This document shows, piece after piece, positions 9,548-18,430 of a stretch of DNA of 64,000 nucleotides (its first letter is position 1; each line of letters opens with the position of its first letter). Source of the DNA: Rhodobacteraceae bacterium KLH11 (GTDB taxonomy: Bacteria > Pseudomonadota > Alphaproteobacteria > Rhodobacterales > Rhodobacteraceae). Below the pieces are notes generated by a model. The model was not told the DNA's origin. It did no database searches and saw only the letters and a program-made list of their open reading frames with translations. A program made the position numbers and the translations under genes. Where the stretch lies: contig DS999531.1 in assembly GCA_000158135.1 (NCBI GenBank), positions 2,704,247-2,768,246 of the forward strand. Reading direction: 5' to 3'.

Positions 9548-10945
9548 ATGACGACGATCAAGCTGCACAACACCCGGACACGGACGAAAGAGAGTTTCGT
9601 GCCGATCGATCCCGACAATGTGCGGATGTATGTCTGCGGACCCACGGTCTATGACCGGGCGCATCTGGGCAATGCGCGACCGGTGGTTGTGTTTGATGTT
9701 CTCTACCGGTTGCTGCGGCATGTTTATGGGCCGGATCATGTGATTTATGCGCGTAACTTCACGGATGTGGATGACAAGATCAACGCAACCGCGCTGGCGC
9801 GCAAGCAGGCCGGGGCGGACGGGACGCTGGAGCAGCTGGTGCAGGAGCGCTCGGACGAAACCATCGGCTGGTATCTGCACGACATGGGTGCGCTTGGCGC
9901 GCTGGAACCCAATGCAATGCCGCGGGCGACGCAGTACATTGCCCAGATGATTGCGATGATTGAGGACCTGATTGCCAAAGGCCACGCTTATGCGGCTGAG
10001 GGTCATGTATTGTTTGCGGTGGATTCGTGGCGCGAAGGATATGGCAAACTCTCGGGCCGGTCGGTCGACGATATGATTGCCGGCGCGCGGGTTGAGGTTG
10101 CGCCGTACAAGAAGAACCCGATGGACTTTGTGCTGTGGAAGCCATCGAGTGATGAACTGCCGGGATGGGACAGCCCCTGGGGGCGTGGGCGTCCGGGCTG
10201 GCATATCGAATGCTCTGCCATGGCTTACGAGCTGCTGGGCGAGAGCTTTGATATTCACGGTGGCGGCAATGATTTGATGTTCCCACATCACGAAAACGAG
10301 ATCGCACAGAGCTGCTGTGCGCACCCCGAAGGGGAGTTTGCGCGGGTTTGGCTGCACAACGAGATGCTGCAGGTCGAAGGCAAGAAGATGTCCAAATCGC
10401 TGGGCAATTTCTTCACCGTGCATGATTTGCTGGAGCAGGGTATACCGGGTGAGGTGATCCGGTTTGTGTTCCTGCAGACCCATTATCGCAAGCCGATGGA
10501 CTGGACTGAAAAGAAAGCGCGTGATGCCGAGGCAACGCTGCGCAAGTGGCGGGCGCTGACAGCGGGCATCGAGCCCGCCGCCAGCGCGGCACCTGCGGTG
10601 ATCGTGGCGCTTGGGGATGACCTGAACACAGCAGGTGCCATTGCCGAACTGCACCGTCTTGCTGCGGAAGGTGACGCGGCTGGCTTGCTTGCAAGCGCGC
10701 GCATTATCGGGTTGTTATCTGACGATATGGGCGCATGGGTGGAAGCCGGGGCTGTTGATTTGTCATCCTATGCCGAACGGTTGGCGCATGCCCGGGTCGC
10801 TGCGATGCAAAGCAAGGATTTCGCCGAAGTGGATCGCCTCAAGGCTGCTTACATTGCCGCAGGGCTGGAGGTTCGGATGGGCAAAGAAGGTGTCGAACTG
10901 GTTCCCGGTACGGGGTTTGACGCAGGAAAGCTGGCGGATGTGTGA
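9548..10945 (+). CDS. cysS: cysteinyl-tRNA synthetase
   Basis: The 465-residue class I synthetase charges tRNA-Cys. It shows the zinc ligand C30 ([10 protein letters not shown]), the HIGH-type motif HLGN at about residue 39, the second zinc site in [33 protein letters not shown], and the KMSKS motif ([10 protein letters not shown]). Length fits the family. I chose ATG 9548, which is preceded by AGGAGCACGACCCG; a TTG 33 bases upstream is in frame but less likely. cimA follows 70 bases downstream on the same strand. Confidence 0.97.
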   Translation: MTTIKLHNTRTRTKESFVPIDPDNVRMYVCGPTVYDRAHLGNARPVVVFDVLYRLLRHVYGPDHVIYARNFTDVDDKINATALARKQAGADGTLEQLVQERSDETIGWYLHDMGALGALEPNAMPRATQYIAQMIAMIEDLIAKGHAYAAEGHVLFAVDSWREGYGKLSGRSVDDMIAGARVEVAPYKKNPMDFVLWKPSSDELPGWDSPWGRGRPGWHIECSAMAYELLGESFDIHGGGNDLMFPHHENEIAQSCCAHPEGEFARVWLHNEMLQVEGKKMSKSLGNFFTVHDLLEQGIPGEVIRFVFLQTHYRKPMDWTEKKARDAEATLRKWRALTAGIEPAASAAPAVIVALGDDLNTAGAIAELHRLAAEGDAAGLLASARIIGLLSDDMGAWVEAGAVDLSSYAERLAHARVAAMQSKDFAEVDRLKAAYIAAGLEVRMGKEGVELVPGTGFDAGKLADV

Positions 10946-11015
10946 TGGTCCATCTGAGCGGGAACAGCGCCCGTTGCGGGTGTAACAAGGATTGAGCAGC
11001 CAGCGGGAGCGAGCG

Positions 11016-12650
11016 ATGAACAAAGAGCGCCTCTATCTTTATGACACCACATTGCGGGACGGGCAGCAGACGCAGGGTGTGCAGTTCTCGACCCCCGAGA
11101 AGGTGCAGATCACGCAGGCGCTGGATGCGCTGGGTGTGGATTATATCGAAGGCGGCTGGCCGGGGGCAAACCCCACCGACAGTGCGTTTTTCGACGTTGC
11201 ACCCAAGACATCGGCCTGTCTGACCGCGTTTGGGATGACCAAACGGTCGGGGCGGTCAGCCGAGAATGACGATGTGCTGGCGGCGGTGATGAATGCCGGG
11301 GCACCCGCGGTCTGTCTGGTCGGGAAAGCGCATGACTACCATGTCACTCATGCGCTCGGGCTTGAGCTGGACGAAAACACCGAGAATATCCGCGCTTCGG
11401 TCGCGCATATCGTGGCACAAGGGCGCGAGGCGCTTTATGACGCCGAGCACTTCTTTGATGGCTACAAGGACAACCCGGCATATGCCGTCGAGGTGTGCCG
11501 TGCGGCCTTGGAGGCAGGCGCGCGTTGGGTGGTGTTGTGCGACACGAATGGCGGAGCCCTGCCAGCCGAGGTCGGGCGGATCGTGGCTGAGGTGATCGCA
11601 GCGGGTTTGCCCGGGGACCAGCTGGGCATTCACACGCACAATGATACCGAAAATGCGGTGGCCTGTTCGCTGGCCGCTGTGGATGCGGGTGCACGACAGA
11701 TCCAAGGTACGCTGAACGGTCTGGGCGAGCGCTGCGGCAATGCCAACCTGACGGCGCTGATCCCGACGCTGATGTTGAAAGAGCCCTATGCCTCGCGATA
11801 CGAGATCGGGGTGAAGCCCGAGGCGCTGGCAGACCTGACGCGGATCAGCCGGATGCTGGATGACATACTGAACCGGGTACCCAGCAAGCAGAGCGCGTAT
11901 GTCGGGGCATCCGCGTTTGCCCATAAGGCGGGGCTGCATGCCAGTGCGATTCTCAAGGACCCTTCGACCTATGAACATATCGACCCGGCGCGCGTTGGGA
12001 ACGCGCGTATCATTCCGATGTCGAACCAGGCCGGACAGTCGAACCTGCGCAAGCGCCTGACCGATGCCGGATTGACGGTTGAACCCGGTGATCCCGCCCT
12101 TGGGCGCATTCTGGAACGGATCAAGCTGCGCGAGGCTGAAGGCTATTCTTACGATACTGCGCAATCCAGTTTCGAGCTGCTGGCCCGTGAGGAACTGGGG
12201 CAATTGCCCGAGTTTTTTGAGGTCAAGCGCTACAAGGTGACCGTTGAGCGTCGGAAGAACAAATACAACAGGATGGTCAGCCTGTCCGAGGCTGTGGTCG
12301 TTGTGAAAGTAGATGGTGAAAAGAAGCTCTCGGTCAGTGAATCTCTGGACGAGGACGGCAAGGATCGTGGCCCCGTGAATGCGCTGGCCAAGGCGCTGGC
12401 CAAGGATCTGGGGCAATATTCCCAGATACTGTCGGATATGCGGCTGGTCGACTTCAAAGTACGCATCACGCAGGGCGGCACCGAAGCGGTAACCCGTGTG
12501 ATTATCGACAGTGAAGACGGGCAGGGGCGCCGATGGTCTACTGTAGGTGTCAGCGCCAATATCGTGGATGCTTCGTTCGAGGCGTTGCTGGATGCGATCA
12601 ACTGGAAGCTTGTGCGCGATTGTGTGCCGCAGTCTGCCGCCGCCGAATAG
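11016..12650 (+). CDS. cimA: (R)-citramalate synthase
   Basis: The 544-residue protein condenses pyruvate and acetyl-CoA to citramalate, giving a threonine-independent route to isoleucine. The N-terminal HMGL-like barrel has YLYDTTLRDGQQTQGVQFS, the metal-binding GIHTHNDTENAVA, and NGLGERCGNANL; the C-terminal part (about 410-540) is the LeuA-type regulatory domain. The combination of length, DGQQTQGV and the C-terminal domain points to CimA rather than 2-isopropylmalate synthase. ATG 11016 has GGGAGCGAGCG upstream. Stop TAG is one base before the GTG of the next gene, so translation is probably coupled. Confidence 0.92.
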   Translation: MNKERLYLYDTTLRDGQQTQGVQFSTPEKVQITQALDALGVDYIEGGWPGANPTDSAFFDVAPKTSACLTAFGMTKRSGRSAENDDVLAAVMNAGAPAVCLVGKAHDYHVTHALGLELDENTENIRASVAHIVAQGREALYDAEHFFDGYKDNPAYAVEVCRAALEAGARWVVLCDTNGGALPAEVGRIVAEVIAAGLPGDQLGIHTHNDTENAVACSLAAVDAGARQIQGTLNGLGERCGNANLTALIPTLMLKEPYASRYEIGVKPEALADLTRISRMLDDILNRVPSKQSAYVGASAFAHKAGLHASAILKDPSTYEHIDPARVGNARIIPMSNQAGQSNLRKRLTDAGLTVEPGDPALGRILERIKLREAEGYSYDTAQSSFELLAREELGQLPEFFEVKRYKVTVERRKNKYNRMVSLSEAVVVVKVDGEKKLSVSESLDEDGKDRGPVNALAKALAKDLGQYSQILSDMRLVDFKVRITQGGTEAVTRVIIDSEDGQGRRWSTVGVSANIVDASFEALLDAINWKLVRDCVPQSAAAE

Positions 12651-12651
12651 C

Positions 12652-13428
12652 GTGGAGTTTGACGACGACATAAAAGCCTGCGCCGCGCTGGTGCATCGGG
12701 CCGATCCTGATCGCTTTATGGCAGCAATGGCGGCTCCGGTTGCTGCCCGCAAGGTGCTGTTTCCGCTTTATGCGCTGAACGTCGAGGTTGCCCGCGCGCC
12801 ATGGGTCACGCAAGAGCCGATGATTGCCGAAATGCGCCTGCAATGGTGGCGCGATGCGTTGAAGGAGATTGCCGAAGGCCCAACGGTTCGGCGGCACGAG
12901 GTCGTGACGCCGCTGTCTCAGGTTCTGTCGCCGCATCTTGCCGCGCAACTGGATGAGTATGTTGCTGTAAGGCGTTGGGATATCTATCGCGATCCGTTTG
13001 AAGACAAGGCACATTTTGAGGCCTATATCAATCAAAGCTCGGGAACGCTGACCGTGGTGTCGGCGCAAGCCCTGGGTCAGGCTGACGAGTCCGTCTTACG
13101 GGATTTCGGTTATGCCATGGGGGTTGCCAACTGGTTTCGCGCCATACCTGATCTTGAGGCGCGGGGCCGGATACCGCTGCTGGATGGTACACAGGATGGC
13201 GTCAGGGCCTTGGCGCATGAAGCGCTTGGGCGACTGCAACAGGCGCAATCCGCGCGCGCGGCCGTGTCGATACAGGCCCGACCTGCGCTATATGTGGGGT
13301 GGCAGACCGAATGGGTATTGCGAAGGGTTTTGTCTCAACCCTCGCGCGTGGCTGCCGGTGATCTGGCGCAAGGCGAAATCCGGCGTCGGTTTTCATTGAT
13401 GCGCACGGCTGCGACAGGCCGTTGGTGA
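12652..13428 (+). CDS. squalene/phytoene synthase-like protein, NDUFAF6-like, motif-degenerate
   Basis: This 258-residue protein has the all-alpha fold signature of the squalene/phytoene synthase family (RKVLFPLYALNVEVARAP, EMRLQWWRDALKEI, YINQSSGTLTVVSAQALG, YAMGVANWFRAIP). The two Asp-rich motifs that bind Mg-diphosphate in true synthases are absent: the first reads LNVEVARAP and the second is not recognisable. The pattern matches the alphaproteobacterial relatives of mitochondrial NDUFAF6, a complex I assembly factor, so an enzymatic carotenoid role is doubtful. The start is GTG 12652, one base after the cimA stop. It is convergent with the MFS gene. Confidence 0.8.
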   Translation: MEFDDDIKACAALVHRADPDRFMAAMAAPVAARKVLFPLYALNVEVARAPWVTQEPMIAEMRLQWWRDALKEIAEGPTVRRHEVVTPLSQVLSPHLAAQLDEYVAVRRWDIYRDPFEDKAHFEAYINQSSGTLTVVSAQALGQADESVLRDFGYAMGVANWFRAIPDLEARGRIPLLDGTQDGVRALAHEALGRLQQAQSARAAVSIQARPALYVGWQTEWVLRRVLSQPSRVAAGDLAQGEIRRRFSLMRTAATGRW

Positions 13429-13455
13429 TGGCGTGCTTTTGACACGTCCAACACG

Positions 13456-14682
13456 TTAAGCGACGCGCGCTCCGGCGGGTTTGAGCATCAGCCACAGCAG
13501 CGCGCCACCGGCCAGTGTCAGCAATGGGATCATGGCGAGGTTCACCGCCGTCCAGCCCTCGATTGGCGAACCGCCCGAGCAGTTCATCAACCCGCCCGAG
13601 GCCAGCGACGCAAGGGTCACGCCGCCAAAGACCAGCAGGTCATTCAGGCCCTGCATCCGCCCACGCTCGTGCACTTCATGCGAGTCGGCCAGCATGCTGG
13701 TGGCCCCGATAAAGCCAAAGTTCCAGCCGATTCCCAACAAGATCAGTGAAACGAAGAAATTGCCCAATTCAACGCCGTTTAGTGCAACCAACCCGGCACC
13801 CCCCAGAATAACGAGGCCAAGGGCCACGATTTTCTCGACCCCAAAGCGGGCGATCAGATGACCGGTGAAAAAACTGGGGATGAACATAGCCAGCACATGG
13901 CCGGTCACGATGTCGGCGGCATCGCCTTCAGTATAGCCACATCCCACAACCGCCAGCGGTGTTGATGTCATGACAAGGTTCATCAACGCGTATGAGACCA
14001 TGGCGCAGATGATCGCCACGGCAATGCGCGGCGTCTTCAGCAGCTCTAACCGGGTGCGACCTTTGGGTTCGTCCTTGGTGGGTTTGGGGGGTGTCGGGAT
14101 ATCAAGGAAAAAGAACAGGGCCGAGCCAATCACGTTGATTGCAATGACGGCCAGATAGGTGCCGAGAAAGGGAACCACATAGGCCTGCGATGTCAGCTTC
14201 ACGATTTGCGGGCCGATGATTGCGGCCGCCAGCCCGCCCGCCATGACGTATGAGATCGCCTTGGGCCGAAACTCGTCCGACGCGGTGTCGGCTGCAGCAA
14301 AGCGATAAAAACCGTGTGCGCTCATATAGATACCGGTCAGGAAGCTGCCCATCAGGAAGATCGGGAACGAGCCGAGAAACAGGCCATACGCGCCAACCAC
14401 ACCACCCGCTGCCCCGGCGCCGGAGCCCACAAGGAACCCCGCACGACGCCCCCAGCGCTGCATGATGGCCGAGATCGGCGTGGCGGCCATCATCGAGCCC
14501 AACACAATCAGCGAGATCGGCAACGTTGCAAGGCAGGCGTTGCTGGCCAGCGATTGCCCCGCCAACCCACCCACGATGAACATCATTGGCATCTGCGCGC
14601 CAAGAAGGGCCTGTGCTGCCACCAGAACGATGACGTTGCGTCTGGCCTGGCTGTTGTCTGGGGTGGCGGCGATCATTGTCAT
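13456..14682 (-). CDS. MFS transporter
   Basis: The 408-residue protein has about twelve hydrophobic segments and the loop 2-3 motif in degenerate form (AIMQRWGRRAGFLVGSGAG), typical of the major facilitator superfamily. A basic cytoplasmic loop (PPKPTKDEPKGRTRLELLKTPR) separates two six-helix halves. The substrate cannot be told; the sequence resembles the YcaD/YfkF-like drug-type carriers broadly. I placed the start at ATG 14682 (MTMIAATPDNSQARRN), because upstream in-frame residues have no membrane character. It is transcribed divergently from the glycosylase gene 98 bases away. Confidence 0.85.
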   Translation of the reverse strand: MTMIAATPDNSQARRNVIVLVAAQALLGAQMPMMFIVGGLAGQSLASNACLATLPISLIVLGSMMAATPISAIMQRWGRRAGFLVGSGAGAAGGVVGAYGLFLGSFPIFLMGSFLTGIYMSAHGFYRFAAADTASDEFRPKAISYVMAGGLAAAIIGPQIVKLTSQAYVVPFLGTYLAVIAINVIGSALFFFLDIPTPPKPTKDEPKGRTRLELLKTPRIAVAIICAMVSYALMNLVMTSTPLAVVGCGYTEGDAADIVTGHVLAMFIPSFFTGHLIARFGVEKIVALGLVILGGAGLVALNGVELGNFFVSLILLGIGWNFGFIGATSMLADSHEVHERGRMQGLNDLLVFGGVTLASLASGGLMNCSGGSPIEGWTAVNLAMIPLLTLAGGALLWLMLKPAGARVA

Positions 14683-14780
14683 GGGCAAAGGGTTATCTAC
14701 GATTGAGACCCGACACAAGCCGCTTGCATATGCGGCGCATCGGCCTAACGTGCAGGCAAGTATTTATTGTCGGAGACCGC

Positions 14781-15413
14781 ATGTCCGTCGGACGTATCAT
14801 CGAAACCCCGGATTGCGTGACCGAAGGGGCTGAATGGCTGGCCGGGGCCTGCCCGCGAATGGCTTATGCGATGGATCAGGCCGGCCCGTTGCCATTGCGG
14901 CGCAAGCCGGACGGGTTTGCGCAGCTGCTCAGCGCGATTGTCAGCCAGCAGGTCAGCGTGGCCTCGGCCAATGCAATCTGGAAACGTCTGCAGCAGGCAA
15001 AACTGACCGGCCCGCGCAAGATCATGTGGGCGTCGGATGATGATTTGCGGGCCGTGGGCCTCAGCCGCCAGAAAATCCGCTATGCCCGCGCACTGGCCGA
15101 GGCGCGGATCGATTACAAAGCGCTGCGGGATGCCCCGGATGATGAGGTCGTGGCGATTCTGACCGAGGTACCGGGCATCGGCGTATGGACGGCAGAGATA
15201 TACGCCATGTTCTCACTGGGCCGCGCCGATGTGATTGCGCCGGGTGATCTGGCGCTGCAAGAGGCCGCACGGATTCTCTACGACTTGCCCAAAAGACCAA
15301 CAGATAAAGAGTTGCGCCAAATGGCCGAAGCCTGGTCACCCTGGCGATCGGTTGCAGCGCGGGTGCTCTGGGCCTATTACCGGGTCGCCAAAGAACGGGA
15401 AGGGATCAGATGA
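14781..15413 (+). CDS. DNA-3-methyladenine glycosylase II (AlkA-type)
   Basis: The 210-residue protein removes alkylated purines from DNA as the first step in base excision repair. It has the helix-hairpin-helix with Gly-rich loop LTEVPGIGVWTAEIYAMFSLGRADV followed by the catalytic aspartate D156 in APGDLAL, the pattern of the HhH-GPD superfamily AlkA branch, and no Fe-S cysteine cluster (so not Nth or MutY). It lacks the N-terminal domain of E. coli AlkA, as do many short bacterial members. ATG 14781 follows CGGAGACCGC. It overlaps the esterase gene by ATGA, suggesting coupling. Confidence 0.9.
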   Translation: MSVGRIIETPDCVTEGAEWLAGACPRMAYAMDQAGPLPLRRKPDGFAQLLSAIVSQQVSVASANAIWKRLQQAKLTGPRKIMWASDDDLRAVGLSRQKIRYARALAEARIDYKALRDAPDDEVVAILTEVPGIGVWTAEIYAMFSLGRADVIAPGDLALQEAARILYDLPKRPTDKELRQMAEAWSPWRSVAARVLWAYYRVAKEREGIR

Positions 15414-16075
15414 CACGGGTTTTGAATGCGCTCCGGAAAGAGCCGGTTTCGGGGGACACACGTTCGGTTGTTGTCTTTGTTCATGGCTACGGGGCCAACG
15501 GGGCTGACCTGCTGGGGCTGGCTGATCCGCTGGGGGAACATCTGCCCGATACGCTGTTCGTGGCCCCGGATGCGCCCGAAGAGATACCGGGCATGCCCCA
15601 CGGCTTTCAGTGGTTCCCGATCCCATGGATCGACGGCTCGTCCGAGGAAGAGGCCCGGCGTGGCATGGAAATGGCGGTTGAGGATTTCAATGCCTTTCTC
15701 GATGCGCTGATGGTGGATGAGGATGTGCTGCCAGAACAGGTTGTCCTGTTCGGGTTCTCGCAAGGCACGATGATGAGCCTGCATGTGGCCCCCCGCCGCG
15801 AGGACCCGGTGGCCGGGATCGTTGCGTTTTCAGGCCGGTTGCTGGAGCCTGACATGCTGGGGGATGAGGTGACCAGCCGCATGCCGATCCTGCTGGTGCA
15901 TGGCGATGCAGATGACGTGGTGCCGCCGCAATCCCTGCCCGAAGCCGCCGAGGCGTTGCAGGGGGCCGGGTTCAAAGAGGTTTATGCCCATGTCATGAAA
16001 GGCACGGGCCACGGCATTGCGCCCGATGGGCTGAGCGTGGCGCTGGCCTTCATCCGTGACAAGCTGAGCTTCTGA
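15410..16075 (+). CDS. carboxylesterase/phospholipase-type alpha/beta hydrolase
   Basis: This 221-residue cytoplasmic hydrolase has the nucleophile elbow GFSQG with Ser117, the oxyanion region VVFVHGYGANG, the acid in VHGDADDVVPP and the histidine in GTGHGIAPDG. It belongs to the carboxylesterase 2/phospholipase group (Est/YpfH type). The physiological ester is unknown. The ATG overlaps the stop of the glycosylase gene by four bases (ATGA). Confidence 0.9.
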   Translation: MTRVLNALRKEPVSGDTRSVVVFVHGYGANGADLLGLADPLGEHLPDTLFVAPDAPEEIPGMPHGFQWFPIPWIDGSSEEEARRGMEMAVEDFNAFLDALMVDEDVLPEQVVLFGFSQGTMMSLHVAPRREDPVAGIVAFSGRLLEPDMLGDEVTSRMPILLVHGDADDVVPPQSLPEAAEALQGAGFKEVYAHVMKGTGHGIAPDGLSVALAFIRDKLSF

Positions 16076-16100
16076 TAGAACGCGCGCGGGTGGTGAGAGA

Positions 16101-16526
16101 TCACGCCCACAGATGCGCTTCGGTAAATTCTACCGAGTTGCCCGATGGATCGCGCACGTAAAGTGAATGCGCACCGTTGGGCCAGTCAAACTCGGCATCC
16201 ACCGGCACGTTCCAGTTAAGCAAGTGTTTGCGCATCGCGTCGATTTCCGGACGGGTCAGAACCAGACACACATGGCCGGGCCCTCGCGCGCCGTGCGGCG
16301 GAACAGGCAGGGTGGGGTTCAGCGGCGGCTGCTCGGTTTCATCCGCGTTGAACAGCAGCAAGACTGATTTGCCAATGCGATAGAAAACGTGCCTGTCGGA
16401 TACACGCTGAATCCTGGTCAGCCCCAGAAGATCGCCATAGAACTGCTCGGCCGCGTCCAGATCGTCTACATAAAGAGCTGCTTCCAGTATCGCTGAGGGG
16501 GCAGGTATGTCTGGCGTTGCTTTCAT
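16101..16526 (-). CDS. VOC (glyoxalase/bleomycin-resistance fold) family protein
   Basis: The 141-residue protein has two beta-alpha-beta-beta-beta modules: EAALYVDDLDAAEQFYGDLLGL..VLLLF and PGHVCLVLTRPEIDAMRKHL..SLYVRDPSGNSVEFTEA. The candidate metal ligands of the VOC superfamily are His in GHVCLV and Glu in NSVEF. Members include glyoxalases, dioxygenases and fosfomycin-resistance enzymes; the sequence does not settle which. It is convergent with the esterase gene. Confidence 0.87.
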   Translation of the reverse strand: MKATPDIPAPSAILEAALYVDDLDAAEQFYGDLLGLTRIQRVSDRHVFYRIGKSVLLLFNADETEQPPLNPTLPVPPHGARGPGHVCLVLTRPEIDAMRKHLLNWNVPVDAEFDWPNGAHSLYVRDPSGNSVEFTEAHLWA

Positions 16527-16558
16527 GATGTCAGCTTAGCAGGCCGGACCCTGTGTTG

Positions 16559-17164
16559 TCATCGCCTTGGGCGGCGGTCCCGCTTGCGCGACGGTGCGGC
16601 GCTGAGGGCAGGCATGGGCAGGCTTTCCCACTGGCCGGGGGCGAGGCCGTCCAGCGACCAGTCTCCGATCCGGGCGCGGATCAGGCGCAGGGTCGGGTGA
16701 CCCACGGCGGCTGTCATACGACGCACCTGACGATTGCGGCCTTCCCGAAGCGTGAGTTCGATCCAACTGTCGGGTATGGTCTGACGTACACGGATCGGCG
16801 GGTTACGCGGCCATAGCCCCTTGGGCTCGTTGATCATGAGCGCCTTGGCAGGGCGCGTCAGGCCATCCTTCAGCTCCACGCCATCCTGCAACGCCTTCAA
16901 CGCTGCCGCATCCGGGCGACCTTCGACCTGAACCCAATAGGTCTTGGCCATTTTGTGTCTGGGGTCGGATATCTGCGCCTGCAGCCGCCCGTGATCGGTC
17001 AGCACCATCAAACCTTCGCTATCGCGGTCCAACCTGCCTGCAGGGTAGACGCCGGGCAGATCGATGAAATCTGACAGCGTGCTGCGGGGCGAGTCGGCAT
17101 TCGCCCGATCGGTGAACTGCGGCAACACATCGTAAGGTTTGTTGAAACGGATGAACCAGGACAT
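16559..17164 (-). CDS. rRNA large-subunit pseudouridine synthase, RluE-type
   Basis: The 201-residue enzyme isomerises a uridine in rRNA. It begins directly with [10 protein letters not shown] and lacks an S4 domain, has the catalytic loop [16 protein letters not shown] with Asp46, the KTYWVQVEG strand and the conserved [10 protein letters not shown] segment. No S4 domain plus this length fits RluE (23S rRNA U2457) better than RluB or RsuA, though the target is an inference. The C-terminus is basic ([11 protein letters not shown]). It lies 32 bases downstream of the VOC gene's start on the same strand order. Confidence 0.88.
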   Translation of the reverse strand: MSWFIRFNKPYDVLPQFTDRANADSPRSTLSDFIDLPGVYPAGRLDRDSEGLMVLTDHGRLQAQISDPRHKMAKTYWVQVEGRPDAAALKALQDGVELKDGLTRPAKALMINEPKGLWPRNPPIRVRQTIPDSWIELTLREGRNRQVRRMTAAVGHPTLRLIRARIGDWSLDGLAPGQWESLPMPALSAAPSRKRDRRPRR

Positions 17165-17246
17165 GGCCCCGCCTTAGCCCGCAGACCACATCAGCGCAAG
17201 CTGTGGATAACTGTCATAACCTCGTTACGGATTCGGATTAACCAAT

Positions 17247-17303
17247 ACGCGAGATATTGTGTAAACTCAGGGCTTGTCAGAGTTTTAACACGATATATAG
17301 TCT
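17247..17303. promoter_or_regulatory. promoter with two NrdR-like boxes upstream of the HNH gene
   Basis: Two 16-base elements resemble the NrdR consensus ACACWATATMTWGTGT: ACGCGAGATATTGTGT at 17247-17262 (13 of 16) and ACACGATATATAGTCT at 17288-17303 (14 of 16). They are 41 bases apart centre to centre, close to four helical turns. The second overlaps a plausible promoter (TTGTCA at 17274, 16-base spacer, TATAGT at 17296). NrdR control of this gene is an inference from the motif alone. Confidence 0.4.
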
Positions 17304-17377
17304 AGATAAGGCCGGGGCGAGTGTTCCTCGCTCTGATGTCAAAAAACGGGCAGCTGAGTGCGAGGAGCGATTCTGTT

Positions 17378-17965
17378 ATGGACGGAGACTTCAGGACCGA
17401 ATTTGTCAGGGAACCCGGTGTGCTGAGGCAGCATCCGGCCTTGGTTTTGAATGCTGATTATCGTCCATTGTCTTATTACCCGCTGTCTCTCTGGCCCTGG
17501 CAGGAGGCGATCAAGGCCGCATGGCTGGACCGCGTTGATATCGTGGCCGAGTATGACGAGGTGGTCCGAAGCCCCAGTACCGAGATCCGAATACCCTCGG
17601 TCGTTGTGTTGAAAGACTATGTAAAACCCAGAAAGCGCGTGGCCTTCACGCGCTTTAATTTATTTCTGCGGGACGAATTCAAATGCCAGTATTGCGGCAG
17701 CCGCGAAAACCTGACCTTTGACCACGTGGTGCCGCGCGCGGCCGGTGGGGTGACAAGCTGGCAGAACGTTGTTGCGGCGTGTAGCCCCTGCAACCTGCGC
17801 AAAGGGTCAAAATCCCTGCGTCAGGCCAGAATGTCGCTAAATAAACCTCCGCGCCAGCCCGATGCCGAAGCGTTGCGCAATATAGGCCGGAAATTCCCGC
17901 CGAACCATCTGCATGAAAGCTGGATCGACTTCCTGTATTGGGACGCCGAACTGGATCAGCAATAG
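17378..17965 (+). CDS. HNH endonuclease domain protein
   Basis: The 195-residue protein has a C-terminal HNH nuclease fold with structural zinc cysteines: CQYC (C103, C106), the catalytic DH pair D115-H116 in LTFDHVVPRAAGG, N130, and CSPC (C135, C138). The N-terminal 95 residues (LVLNADYRPLSYYPLSLWPWQEAIKAAW) are typical of a family of stand-alone HNH proteins found widely in alphaproteobacteria. The role is not known; such proteins may nick DNA in repair. I chose ATG 17378, with AGGAG eight bases upstream. Two NrdR-like boxes lie in its promoter. Confidence 0.88.
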   Translation: MDGDFRTEFVREPGVLRQHPALVLNADYRPLSYYPLSLWPWQEAIKAAWLDRVDIVAEYDEVVRSPSTEIRIPSVVVLKDYVKPRKRVAFTRFNLFLRDEFKCQYCGSRENLTFDHVVPRAAGGVTSWQNVVAACSPCNLRKGSKSLRQARMSLNKPPRQPDAEALRNIGRKFPPNHLHESWIDFLYWDAELDQQ

Positions 17966-17968
17966 CGT

Positions 17969-18430
17969 CTATCGTGCCCGCCAGGCTGCGACCCAGATCA
18001 AGACCAGCCCAGCCGACAGCAACGCGTTCCAGCCTGCCATCGAAATCCCCAACATCTCCCATGGGATATCATCGCACCGCACCAGCGGCGCGGACATGAT
18101 CTGATCCATCAACTCCTGCGCGCTGAGCCCGCCAATATCACCCGAGGTGCAGGTTGATGGGCCTTCCCACCAGCCTTGTTCAACACCTGCATGATAAAAG
18201 CCGATCCCGGCTGTTGTGGCTGCGGCCAGTGCGCCCAGCAAGGGCAGGGGCCGGATGCCGGGGAACGCGAAGGCAAGAACCCCAAGCACAACCGCAGCCC
18301 CGTGCGGATAGCGTTGCCAGATGCACATTTTGCAGGGAGCCAACCCGCCCAGATGCTGAAAGCCCCAGGCCCCCAGCAACAAAGCCGCCGATCCAAGCGT
18401 CGCAATCAGAACCAGTGTTCTTTTCGTCAT
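17969..18430 (-). CDS. dsbB: disulfide bond formation protein B
   Basis: The 153-residue inner-membrane protein reoxidises DsbA and passes electrons to quinone. It has four membrane segments and both redox pairs: C33-KM-C36 in the first periplasmic loop (APCKMCIWQRYPH) and C94 with C119 in the second (STCTSG..PLVRC). The arginine after the first pair (WQR) is a quinone-site residue of the family. Its ATG overlaps the stop of the DedA-family gene by four bases. No dsbA is in the window. Confidence 0.93.
   Translation of the reverse strand: MTKRTLVLIATLGSAALLLGAWGFQHLGGLAPCKMCIWQRYPHGAAVVLGVLAFAFPGIRPLPLLGALAAATTAGIGFYHAGVEQGWWEGPSTCTSGDIGGLSAQELMDQIMSAPLVRCDDIPWEMLGISMAGWNALLSAGLVLIWVAAWRAR

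Noticed and set aside
11256-12752. Long minus-strand open frame opposite cimA
   Set aside because: Same reason: a shadow of a strongly coding plus-strand gene with no recognisable protein features.
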